Assembly (NCBI GenBank): GCA_013330215.1
Contig: DUIS01000059.1
Span: 1 to 9,356, forward strand
Origin: Microcaldota archaeon
GTDB taxonomy: Archaea > Micrarchaeota > Micrarchaeia > Micrarchaeales > Micrarchaeaceae
Length of the DNA: 9,356 bases
Direction: 5' to 3'
Under the pieces are notes generated by a model that had not been told where the DNA came from, ran no database searches, and saw nothing but the letters and a program-made list of their open reading frames with translations. A program made the translations under genes and the position numbers. Below, piece after piece: positions 1-6,154 of this stretch (positions are counted from its first letter, which is position 1; each line of letters starts with the position of its first letter).

Positions 1-76
1 CCTTGTTTGCCTTCGAGATTGCGGGATCAGTGGTGAGGCGAGCTACCTTCACAACTACCTGACTTTCTAGGTCCAT
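1..76 (-). CDS. N-terminus of an unknown protein, cut by the window edge
   Basis: An ATG at 76-74 opens a minus-strand frame that stays open for 25 codons to the left edge. The visible protein begins MDLESQVVVKVARLTTDP and continues AISKANK, which reads like genuine protein rather than a random frame. A good archaeal TATA box lies about 25 bp upstream (97-106), which would place transcription start almost at the ATG, so the mRNA would be leaderless or nearly so. No ribosome binding site is visible, which fits that. The family is not recognised and the fragment is too short to name. Confidence 0.55.
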   Translation of the reverse strand, partial: MDLESQVVVKVARLTTDPAISKANK

Positions 77-96
77 GATATGATATTTGATCGAAA

Positions 97-106
97 GCTA
101 TATAAG
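97..106 (-). promoter_or_regulatory. TATA box for the left-edge gene
   Basis: On the minus strand this reads CTTATATAGC. Its centre is about 25 bp upstream of the ATG at 76, the usual TATA-to-start-site distance in archaea, predicting a leaderless transcript. Identified by motif and spacing only. Confidence 0.5.
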
Positions 107-150
107 ACTTTATGTACGGCGATTAACCCGCCTCCCTCGTAATTGGAAAA

Positions 151-241
151 CGCCTTGGCCGGGATTCGAACCCGGGTTACAAGCGCACTGCCACATAATG
201 TGTTGACAGGCTCGCATGCTGGACCACTACATTACCAAGGC
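151..241 (-). tRNA. tRNA-Asp(GTC) with an 18-nt intron
   Basis: The acceptor stem pairs GCCTTGG (241-235) with CCAAGGC (158-152), with discriminator G at 151 as expected for tRNA-Asp. The T arm is CCGGG-TTCGAAT-CCCGG. The D stem is ATGT/GCAT with one T-G pair. The anticodon stem CGAGC/GCTTG encloses C-T-GTC-A followed by an intron between positions 37 and 38. The anticodon GTC is at 207-205. CCA is not encoded, and the 3' end runs straight into TTTT, a likely archaeal terminator. The aspartyl-tRNA synthetase gene lies a few hundred bases away on the same strand, with one small opposite-strand gene between them. Confidence 0.93.
186..203 (-). other. tRNA-Asp intron with a canonical bulge-helix-bulge
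   Basis: The intron reads ACACATTATGTGGCAGTG and sits at the canonical 37/38 site. The fold is exact. Anticodon-loop bases CTGT pair with intron GCAG (four pairs, one G-U). This central helix is flanked by two 3-nt bulges, CA^A at the 5' splice site and TG^C at the 3' splice site. Beyond them is a CACA/TGTG hairpin with a TTA loop. This is the standard substrate of the archaeal tRNA splicing endonuclease. Confidence 0.88.
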
Positions 242-260
242 ATCGTAATATTATGTTCGG

Positions 261-272
261 CTATAACTAAAT
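261..272 (-). promoter_or_regulatory. Probable TATA box for tRNA-Asp
   Basis: On the minus strand this reads ATTTAGTTATAG, centred about 25 bp upstream of the mature 5' end of tRNA-Asp. Weak but correctly spaced. Confidence 0.35.
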
Positions 273-298
273 CTGTTTGGTTTTCTGGTCTTGAAGCG

Positions 299-310
299 AA
301 AGATATTAAA
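299..310 (+). promoter_or_regulatory. Probable TATA box with purine-rich BRE for the small gene at 343
   Basis: An A-rich BRE-like GCGAAA runs into GATATTAAA. The predicted start site about 25 bp downstream falls near 331, giving the ATG at 343 a leader of about 10 nt. A second TATA-like stretch at 319-328 is too close to that ATG to act as its TATA box. Confidence 0.4.
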
Positions 311-342
311 GGGATTAGATATATATTAAATTGGTAGATAAA

Positions 343-648
343 ATGGGAACAATAAATAGCAGGAGAACCGCTATCTTGGACGTGATAGATGCAATGGGGC
401 AAGATGAGCGGGTGGCTTTTGTGCGAAGGACAGAATTTGGGTGGAATGAACAACTGGACTTGACTAGATCTAGATTAGTCTCGATAAGACTTGCGCTAGC
501 ACAAAACCCGTTTCTGTATAGGACTATTGGAGAGATTTTAGAAAAGGACAAAAACCATAGGGTTAAGGCATTGGTAAGGTCAAATCATGGGATACAGGGC
601 CGTACAACCAGTGCCAATAGGCAGGAGCCTGTTCAGCTAAGGGTATGA
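343..648 (+). CDS. Small protein of unknown function, about 101 aa
   Basis: The frame begins MGTINSRRTAILDVIDAMGQ and ends EPVQLRV with a TGA stop. I chose the ATG at 343 because the likely transcription start lies near 331; a TTG at 331 would add four residues. The protein is rich in charged residues, mostly arginine, and looks helical, with no membrane segment or signal peptide. It has no motif I can assign. It is more AT-rich than the synthetase beside it, which may point to a recent or fast-evolving gene. It is convergent with aspS: only 5 bp separate its stop from the aspS stop. Frames on the other strand here are shorter and less protein-like. Confidence 0.55.
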   Translation: MGTINSRRTAILDVIDAMGQDERVAFVRRTEFGWNEQLDLTRSRLVSIRLALAQNPFLYRTIGEILEKDKNHRVKALVRSNHGIQGRTTSANRQEPVQLRV

Positions 649-653
649 CAGAG

Positions 654-1940
654 CTACGGTGTTAGCCTCTTCCTGTCCCTTGGAAACATTGAGCATTCGC
701 GTATGTTGTTCGCGCCGACTATCTTCATTGTCAGCCGCTCGAGCCCGATGCTCCATCCTGCATGAGGCGGTGCGCCGTACCTGAACGAGTTTATGTAGAA
801 CTCGAAGTTCTTAGGGTTCATGCCCTTCTTTTTGAGCGCCTCTATGAGCAGCTCCGGTATGTGTATACGCTGTGCCCCGCTTAGTATCTCGAGCCCCTTA
901 TATATGAAGTCATAGCTCTCTGTCAGTTCAGGATTGTCCTTGCATGGCATCGAATAGAACGCCCTGAGTGCTGTCGGGAACTTCCTTATGTATACAGCGT
1001 CGCCGTATAGCTTCACTATGCCAGGTTCGTGCGCCCTTGATATGTCATCACCGAATTCTATCTCGAATCCGTCCTTCTTCAGCGCTTTTATGACCTCCGT
1101 GTATTCAACGTGCTTTATTTCCGGCACCTTAAGATCTACGCCAAGCAGCTTCAGCTCTGCCTGGTTCTCCTTTATCACTGCCCTTATCATGTCCTTGAAC
1201 GTGGATGTCAGGACCTCGAGCGCCTCGTCTGCGCCAGCAAATGCCATCTCTATATCCATCTGGTTCGACTCGGTCAGATGATATACGGTATTTGACTTTT
1301 CCGCCCTGAAGACCGGTGTCTCTATCACTACCTTTTCCAGCCCACCTATCACCGCCAGCTGCTTATACAGCTGGGGGGACTGCGCGAGGTACGCTTTTTC
1401 CTCAAAGTATGCTATCGGGAACAGGTCCGCACCGCCCTCGCTGGCCTCTGCTATTATTGATGGGGTCTTTATGTGCACGAATCCCTTTTTAGTAAGGCTC
1501 TCCAGAAAGGCGTTTGCCAGAGTAGACTGTATCTTGAATATTGCTGCAGTTACAGGCCGTCTCAGGTCTATGCACCTGCTGTTCAGCCTTACATCGATAT
1601 CCGCAGGGACCTTTCCGGTCACCTCAAAAGGAATCATAGCGGAGATAGGGTTGAGATTCTCGATTGACTTGATAAGCACCTCGAAACCCTTTTTCGCTGT
1701 TGCATTTCACTTCACGGTTCCTACGATCTTTACGACGCTCTCCTTGGGGATAGCCATTGCCTTCATTACTTTTTTATCGGTCTCGCCATCCTTTCCTATG
1801 ATCTGCACTATGCCCGTGCTGTCGCGTAGCAGAAGGAATGTTATCTTTGAGGTCTCCCTTACCTCATGCACCCAGCCGGCAAGTGCCACTTCCTTGCCGT
1901 CCATTGACTCGTTGAGTTCGTTTACCATATGAGTGCGCAT
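654..1940 (-). CDS. aspS: Aspartyl-tRNA synthetase, frame interrupted by an in-frame TGA
   Basis: This class II synthetase charges tRNA-Asp with aspartate in the cytosol. The start is ATG 1940 (MRTHMVNELN), matching the archaeal family start MYRTH; a GTG sits just before it. The N-terminal OB-fold anticodon domain (about 1-95) includes AGWVHEV. The catalytic domain has motif 1 near 154-175, the AQSPQLYKQ segment at 186-194, motif 2 FRAE at 211-214, SGAQRIH, and motif 3 GLERL at 399-403 followed by FPRDRKRLTP. Read through, it is 428 codons, the normal family length. Codon 78 (1709-1707) is TGA, so translation as written gives a 77-aa piece (1707-1940). The next in-frame start is GTG 1679, giving a 341-aa catalytic piece (654-1679). 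The reading frame does not change across the stop. Motif 2 reads YHLTE where relatives have RHLxE. It could be a recent pseudogene, a sequencing error, a split gene or a readthrough gene. Confidence 0.9.
1707..1709 (-). other. In-frame TGA inside aspS (codon 78)
   Basis: The surrounding translation is KIVGTVK, stop, NATAKKGFEV. It aligns without a gap to the remembered Thermococcus enzyme segment GVVNFTPKAKLGFE, with the stop opposite a non-conserved Phe. A single C-to-T change from CGA (Arg) would create it. No frameshift is needed to explain the interruption. Confidence 0.92.
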
Positions 1941-1945
1941 CACAG

Positions 1946-1956
1946 AATCATCTTCA
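1946..1956 (-). promoter_or_regulatory. Likely ribosome binding site of aspS
   Basis: On the minus strand the leader contains GATGAT six bases before ATG 1940. It resembles the GGTGAT part of the archaeal Shine-Dalgarno sequence. Similar GATGAT sites precede dph6 and the HicB-like gene. Supports ATG 1940 over the upstream GTG. Confidence 0.4.
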
Positions 1957-1974
1957 TTAACAAATTTGGCGCTT

Positions 1975-1988
1975 AATATTATAAACTA
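1975..1988 (-). promoter_or_regulatory. TATA box of aspS
   Basis: On the minus strand this reads TAGTTTATAATATT. Its centre lies about 40 bp upstream of ATG 1940, predicting a leader of about 15 nt that contains the GATGAT site. It lies in the 98-bp gap between the metallopeptidase and aspS, so aspS probably has its own transcript. Confidence 0.5.
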
Positions 1989-2038
1989 TCTGTCTGATGG
2001 CTATTCTGTTGTGTAGAATAAAAGTATCTGGTTTAGAG

Positions 2039-2668
2039 TCAGTCTTCGCGGAGTTTCTTTTTGATGCCTTCCTCCCTGTCTCTCGGTAAGGGGTGGGTGC
2101 TCGTAACCGAAAGGATCAGGCTGTTCCAAAGCCCAAAATCCAGCAGTTCGCCGCCATGAAGCTTTCTTAAGGCAGAGATTGCAGCATGAGCATCGTAGCC
2201 GGCCTCCTGCATGTACTGCAGAGCTAGCTCGTCTGCCTCCGATTCGTACTTTTGCCCCTCTTGGCGGAGTGTAAGGTAGCCTCCGGCCATCCCAATCGCG
2301 GCGAGGCTGGTGTTGCAGATGGCCCTATAGAGAAAGCCGTGCCCGCGCTCTTTCAATTTAGCATTATTCTCGGATATGCCATCTACAAGCATTTTAGTGT
2401 ACTCTTCGCCTTTCCTCTCTAACCTGCGTTTGTCATCATTCACATAATGAGCCACTTCGTGGGCGATCGTAAAGGCCAGCTCGGCATTGGTCATGGAGTC
2501 AACCAGCGTATGAGTAAGCTCGATTGATTCGTTCTCGCGGTTTACGCACGCCTGCATCGTGTCACCATCTATGCTCTGGACCATGCAGACCTTATATGCA
2601 GTTCCGGCTACGCCTTGGATGTCTTTTGAAATCCTGAGAGCCCGACTTAAGCTTTTGGTTTTTTCCAT
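2039..2668 (-). CDS. M48-type (HtpX/Ste24-like) zinc metallopeptidase, compact soluble form
   Basis: The protein has 209 residues. The zinc site is H70-E71-V-A-H74 (HExxH), and the third ligand is E142 in the motif E-S-E-A-D (142-146), the ExxxD arrangement of family M48. Near the end, STHPLPRDRE matches the conserved serine-histidine-proline segment of the family. Family members degrade misfolded or membrane proteins, or act as free-standing peptidases. This one has no clear membrane helix; a short stretch near 116-134 is only mildly hydrophobic, so it is probably cytosolic. The start ATG 2668 has GGGATTGAT just upstream. It lies 60 bp behind the unknown gene at 2729-3091 and is probably co-transcribed with it. 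It ends TGA, CTC, TAA, a second in-frame stop one codon later. Substrate unknown. Confidence 0.85.
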   Translation of the reverse strand: MEKTKSLSRALRISKDIQGVAGTAYKVCMVQSIDGDTMQACVNRENESIELTHTLVDSMTNAELAFTIAHEVAHYVNDDKRRLERKGEEYTKMLVDGISENNAKLKERGHGFLYRAICNTSLAAIGMAGGYLTLRQEGQKYESEADELALQYMQEAGYDAHAAISALRKLHGGELLDFGLWNSLILSVTSTHPLPRDREEGIKKKLRED

Positions 2669-2728
2669 ATCAATCCCTGAGTGGTCAACGGAGCATGCGC
2701 CACTATATCACTGTGCCGCCTTGCAGCC

Positions 2729-3091
2729 TTATCCCCTTCGCATCGGCAGCATGCATATAGGTTGTGCATCGGATATGTGAGAGATTTTGTGCGACTCTAC
2801 CCTAAACACTCGTTCCATGGCAGCTAGAATATCTCCTATATCCAGTTCAGATTGCCTTGCGGCTTTGTTAATTTTAGTTTTTATGTCGCCGAATACTATT
2901 TCTTCTGAAGTGTTTTTCTCTAATCGAAGAAGTGAATTATATACACCTGCATCTGCCATTCTCTTGACCGTGGTCTCACGGCGACTTTCCCTGATATTAT
3001 TTCGGACCTTGCCAAAGCCCCCATCAATGAAAATCGGTGCGACATACCTTGCCAACCATCGATTTTGCGCTTCATAAGTTGGTTTTTGCAT
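2729..3091 (-). CDS. Protein of unknown function, about 120 aa
   Basis: The protein begins MQKPTYEAQNRWLARYVAPI and ends QPICMLPMRRG with a TAA stop. An upstream ATG at 3097 would add two residues. I prefer the ATG at 3091 because GTGAT, matching the 3' part of the archaeal Shine-Dalgarno sequence, lies ten bases before it and only about four before the other. A strong TATA box at 3124-3135 supports real expression. The middle (residues 30-75) is rich in Arg, Lys and Glu and looks helical. There is no membrane segment and no metal-binding cluster. I recognise no family. It probably heads a two-gene unit with the M48 peptidase, so a link to that enzyme is possible but unproven. Base use is more AT-rich than in the large ATPase. 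Confidence 0.65.
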   Translation of the reverse strand: MQKPTYEAQNRWLARYVAPIFIDGGFGKVRNNIRESRRETTVKRMADAGVYNSLLRLEKNTSEEIVFGDIKTKINKAARQSELDIGDILAAMERVFRVESHKISHISDAQPICMLPMRRG

Positions 3092-3123
3092 TAACATTTG
3101 ATCACATTGATATTGTGGATTTC

Positions 3124-3135
3124 TTAATATATAAA
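3124..3135 (-). promoter_or_regulatory. TATA box for the unknown gene and M48 peptidase unit
   Basis: On the minus strand AAAGG (BRE-like) is followed by TTTATATATTAA. The centre lies about 25 bp upstream of a predicted start site near 3105, giving a short leader. It is the clearest archaeal promoter in the window. Confidence 0.6.
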
Positions 3136-3179
3136 CCTTTGCGCAGATTTATAGTCGATTTGACGTCGTGAAATATGGA

Positions 3180-3274
3180 TCCCGTTGGGGTGAATTGAAC
3201 ACCCAACCTGTCGCTTTCCAACATGGTTGTGTACAGACTACAGGCGACCGCTCTAGCCATTGAGCTACAACGGG
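3180..3274 (-). tRNA. tRNA-Tyr(GTA) with a 22-nt insertion in the anticodon loop
   Basis: The acceptor stem pairs CCCGTTG (3274-3268) with CAACGGG (3187-3181). The C1-G72 pair and discriminator A (3180) are the archaeal tyrosine identity elements. The D arm is GCTC-AATGGCTA-GAGC. The anticodon stem is GTCGC/GCGAC. The T arm is GGGTG-TTCAATT-CACCC. The loop begins C-T-GTA-G and ends with A before the stem closes, with an insertion between positions 37 and 38. CCA is not encoded. Confidence 0.92.
3216..3237 (-). other. tRNA-Tyr intron lacking a standard bulge-helix-bulge
   Basis: If removed at the 37/38 site, the 22 nt leave the expected loop CTGTAGA. The usual central helix would pair loop CTGT with intron TTGG, which gives only one Watson-Crick pair, two G-U pairs and one mismatch. 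Inside the intron a CAAC/GTTG hairpin with a CAT loop is clear, and loop TGTA can pair with intron TACA. The exact splice points are therefore less certain than in tRNA-Asp. Confidence 0.7.
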
Positions 3275-3295
3275 ATATTGAATATTTATAGGCAC

Positions 3296-3309
3296 TAATA
3301 TTAATATCT
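3296..3309. promoter_or_regulatory. AT-rich palindrome, possible shared promoter of tRNA-Tyr and the ATPase gene
   Basis: The core ATATTAATAT is self-complementary and lies between two divergent genes. Measured leftwards it is about 28 bp from the tRNA-Tyr 5' end. Measured rightwards it predicts a start near 3329 and a leader of about 23 nt for the ATPase. One TATA-like element could serve both directions. Identified by motif and spacing only. Confidence 0.4.
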
Positions 3310-3351
3310 TTAAGAGATGTATCAATTTAAGCGAAGAGGCACATTCGGCCA

Positions 3352-6153
3352 ATGGATATGCTCGAAGCTACTAATGATTCGATGGTCCAGAAAGAGGAGG
3401 ATGACGATGAGAACGTGTCCGTGCAGGGCAGCATATCGCACGATGTGATAAGGAAATACCACAGCGCGCCCATCGCCATCTACCGCATCAAGGACACCTA
3501 CGTCGACATAACCTCCAATCCTAACTTCTTCGACTCCCTGCTCGTGATAATCTCGCTCATAGCCTTCGCGGCTGCATTCCCGTTCTACCCGATACTCATC
3601 CTTGCGGTACTTGCGATTGTGCTCTTCATATTCACGCTGAGGCACGCCTTCCTCGGCCTGATAATACTCATGGTGCTGATCTTCCCGATGCTGATGTACC
3701 AGACGCCTGCGCTTGCCTACATCTTCCTGCTTGTCATGACAATAGGCTTTGTCTTCGGGTACAGGCACTACCGCACGCTCATATTTGCAATGATACTCGT
3801 GCCGCTTGCGCTCTCGCCCCTAGGCTGGATCTTCGCTATACCTGCGCTGATATTCGGGGTCCTGATAGTGGGGTACAAGCGCGCGATGGTGCTTGCTGCG
3901 ATATTCGTGATAGGCGTAGTTATGCTCTCCGCGGTCACGGCTGTACAGAACACAGCCTACATAACCTACGACGCGCATACAGCACATACCAGCATGGGAA
4001 ATTCGCCAGCGCTCAATTACTCGATACCTAACAAGACTGCGCCTAACGTATTCACCTTCGGGTCAGGGATAAGCGCGGTCGTGGCAAACCTGAACAATCA
4101 GAACGTTGTCAGCTACATGTACGTTGAATTCGGCGAACTTTTCGGCGCGTTGATTGTACAGCCCCTCGAATACATACCTGAACTCATAGGGATAATCGTG
4201 GCCGTATTCGTCATAGACGCGGCTGCGGTAGCGAGCAGGTCGGCATACAAGGGCACCGAGGCGAGCATAGTCGGGATAATATATCCGCTTCTCTATGTTG
4301 CGATAAGCAGCATCTCCGGAAGCGGCAGCAACATGGTGTTTGTGCTCGCCTTTGGCAGCTTCCTGATCGCGCCTGCTGCGCTATATGTGCTTGAACTGAA
4401 CAGAATAGACATTGTAAAGGCCCTAGAGGTACGCAAGGAGGACCTCCGCCTGAAGTTCGGCGAGGCCTTCGAGGACCTGATGGCGAGCAGCCCCAGCGAG
4501 AAGTTCGGGGACATCGGCGACTATGAGGCGACCAAGAAGGAACTGAAGGAGGCAATAATATCGCCAATAGAGGAAAAGGCGGTGGCAAGAGCATACAACA
4601 TAAAGCCGGCAAAGGGGGTGCTACTCTTCGGCCCTCCTGGAACAGGAAAGACCATGCTGATGAGGGCCATAGCCAACGACATACGCGCAGGGTTCTACCT
4701 TGTAAGGACGCCCAACCTCGTGTCAGGGATTCCCGGCGACACTGAAAAGAGGTTATCCAACATATTCGCCATAGCGAGCAAGAACGCGCCGTGCATACTC
4801 TTCTTCGACGAGATAGACTCCATAGCTAGGAGCAGGAGCCAGGGGAATGTGGACGAGGTCCACAGGCAGATGCTCTCAGAGCTCCTCATACAGCTTGATG
4901 GCTTCCAGAGGCTGAAGAGCGTTGTCGTCGTAGGCGCGACGAACGTGCCGAATGTGATAGACCCCGCAGTGCTGAGGCCTGGGAGGTTCGACAAGATCAT
5001 ATACATGCCCCTGCCGGACTTCATAGGCAGGAAGGAAATATTCAAGATATACCTCAAGAAGCTCCCGGTCTCGAAGGACATAAAGTATGACGAGCTCGCG
5101 AAGATCACCGAGAGGTTCTCCGGGGCAGACATAAAGGGGATGTGCGACAATGTGGCACAGGAGATCGCGCAGGACGCCGCGAGCAAGCACAAAGTGCTCG
5201 AGATAACGCAGGAGGACATCGTGAGCGCGATAAAGTCAACTAAGCCCTCCACAACCCTTTCACAGCTCAAGCAGTACGAGCAGTTCAAGATAGACTTCGA
5301 GAGGAGGGGACTGAACCAGGAGCGCGTGGAGAAGGACAAGGTCACGGCCATAAGCGACGTGGTAGGCCTTGAGGAGGTCAAGAAGGCGGTCGTCGATGCC
5401 GTAGAGACCCCGCTGGAGCATCCCGAGCTGGTCAAGAAATACGGAGTTAAGCCGATAAAGGGCATTCTGATGTTCGGCCCTCCTGGCGGAGGCAAGACGA
5501 TGTTCATGAGGGCTGTAGCCGGCGAGCTCAAGGGAGTAACGATGCTGGAGATAAACGGCGCAGAAGTCATGCAGCAGGATGTTAACAGCGCGCTTGCGGC
5601 CATCAAGGCGATGTTTAACAGGGCTGTAGAGAATGCGCCATCCATACTCTTCATAGACGAGCTTGACGGCATAGCGCCGAAAAGGGAGGACGCGAGCGAG
5701 GCTGCGATAATGCTAACATCAGAATTCTTACAAGAAATGGACGGGTTCATGGAAACTGCTGGCGTGGTGCTTGTCTGCGCAACGAACAGGCCCGAGGCGC
5801 TCGACCCCGCGATATTGAGGCCTGGGAGGTTCGACAAGCTGATATTCGTACAGCCGCCGGACGAGGCGCACAGGTCTGCGCTCTTCCAGCAATACCTCAA
5901 GGACGTGCCCGCGGAGAAGGCGATAGGCTATGCGCAGCTCGCAAAGGAGACCGAGGGCTATACGGGTGCGGACATAGCCAACATATGCAGGGAGGCTAAG
6001 CAGAAGGCCATGAACGAGAGCATAAGCTCGGGAGGCGAGGTCCAGGTCTCTATGAAGATGCTAGAGGATGTCATAAAAACAGTAAAACCATCTGCGCCAG
6101 ACTCGTTGGTCAAGTCCTACAAGGATTTCCTTGAGAAATACGGTCAGAGATGA
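3352..6153 (+). CDS. Polytopic membrane-anchored tandem AAA+ ATPase, Cdc48/p97-like
   Basis: The protein has 933 residues. After an acidic N-terminus come about ten membrane segments (near 60-79, 80-97, 99-116, 119-137, 141-156, 157-174, 177-198, 273-294, 304-321, 326-347). Arg/Lys/His-containing loops after every second helix fit the positive-inside rule and put both ends in the cytosol. The polar loop 199-272 would be outside and holds two N-glycosylation sequons (N222-Y-S, N227-K-T). AAA domain 1 has Walker A GPPGTGKT (427-434), Walker B with D486-E487, sensor N531 and finger R542/R545. Domain 2 has GPPGGGKT (709-716), D769-E770, N812 and RPGRFD (823-828). The Cdc48 N domain is missing, with the membrane part in its place. 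No protease motif is present, so it is not FtsH or LonB. Likely role: ATP-driven extraction or unfolding of membrane proteins (inferred). Start ATG 3352 is the first in frame; M3 is an alternative. It ends 1 bp from the convergent RPA-like gene. Confidence 0.9.
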   Translation: MDMLEATNDSMVQKEEDDDENVSVQGSISHDVIRKYHSAPIAIYRIKDTYVDITSNPNFFDSLLVIISLIAFAAAFPFYPILILAVLAIVLFIFTLRHAFLGLIILMVLIFPMLMYQTPALAYIFLLVMTIGFVFGYRHYRTLIFAMILVPLALSPLGWIFAIPALIFGVLIVGYKRAMVLAAIFVIGVVMLSAVTAVQNTAYITYDAHTAHTSMGNSPALNYSIPNKTAPNVFTFGSGISAVVANLNNQNVVSYMYVEFGELFGALIVQPLEYIPELIGIIVAVFVIDAAAVASRSAYKGTEASIVGIIYPLLYVAISSISGSGSNMVFVLAFGSFLIAPAALYVLELNRIDIVKALEVRKEDLRLKFGEAFEDLMASSPSEKFGDIGDYEATKKELKEAIISPIEEKAVARAYNIKPAKGVLLFGPPGTGKTMLMRAIANDIRAGFYLVRTPNLVSGIPGDTEKRLSNIFAIASKNAPCILFFDEIDSIARSRSQGNVDEVHRQMLSELLIQLDGFQRLKSVVVVGATNVPNVIDPAVLRPGRFDKIIYMPLPDFIGRKEIFKIYLKKLPVSKDIKYDELAKITERFSGADIKGMCDNVAQEIAQDAASKHKVLEITQEDIVSAIKSTKPSTTLSQLKQYEQFKIDFERRGLNQERVEKDKVTAISDVVGLEEVKKAVVDAVETPLEHPELVKKYGVKPIKGILMFGPPGGGKTMFMRAVAGELKGVTMLEINGAEVMQQDVNSALAAIKAMFNRAVENAPSILFIDELDGIAPKREDASEAAIMLTSEFLQEMDGFMETAGVVLVCATNRPEALDPAILRPGRFDKLIFVQPPDEAHRSALFQQYLKDVPAEKAIGYAQLAKETEGYTGADIANICREAKQKAMNESISSGGEVQVSMKMLEDVIKTVKPSAPDSLVKSYKDFLEKYGQR
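4973..4995 (+). repeat. 23-bp exact direct repeat, copy in AAA domain 1
   Basis: Identical base for base to 5816-5838, 843 bp (281 codons) away in the same frame. It encodes the arginine-finger segment LRPGRFDK. The identity includes third codon positions, beyond what protein conservation alone requires. Confidence 0.85.
5816..5838 (+). repeat. 23-bp exact direct repeat, copy in AAA domain 2
   Basis: Second copy of the repeat at 4973-4995, at the equivalent position of the second AAA domain. The Walker A regions also share a 14-base identical stretch (TTCGGCCCTCCTGG). Confidence 0.85.
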
Positions 6154-6154
6154 G

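Noticed and set aside
1707..1709. Selenocysteine or genome-wide TGA reassignment at the aspS stop
   Set aside because: The aligned position is not a conserved Cys or catalytic residue. TGA ends most other genes here (the ATPase, RPA-like, M48, dph6, HicB-like and small plus-strand genes), and reading through the ATPase or RPA-like stop would only give antisense translation.
1471..1932. Open frame of 153 codons on the plus strand opposite aspS
   Set aside because: Low-complexity Ser/Thr/Phe-rich shadow of the synthetase; it is open partly because aspS codon use leaves few stops on the other strand.
3149..3352. 67-codon minus-strand frame across tRNA-Tyr
   Set aside because: It runs through the tRNA gene and the AT-rich promoter region and is not protein-like.
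4695..5900. Long open frame of 401 codons on the minus strand inside the ATPase gene
   Set aside because: It is antisense to the two AAA domains, is Ser/Leu/Met-rich in the way shadow frames are, and has no promoter or recognisable motif. The plus-strand ATPase explains the region fully.
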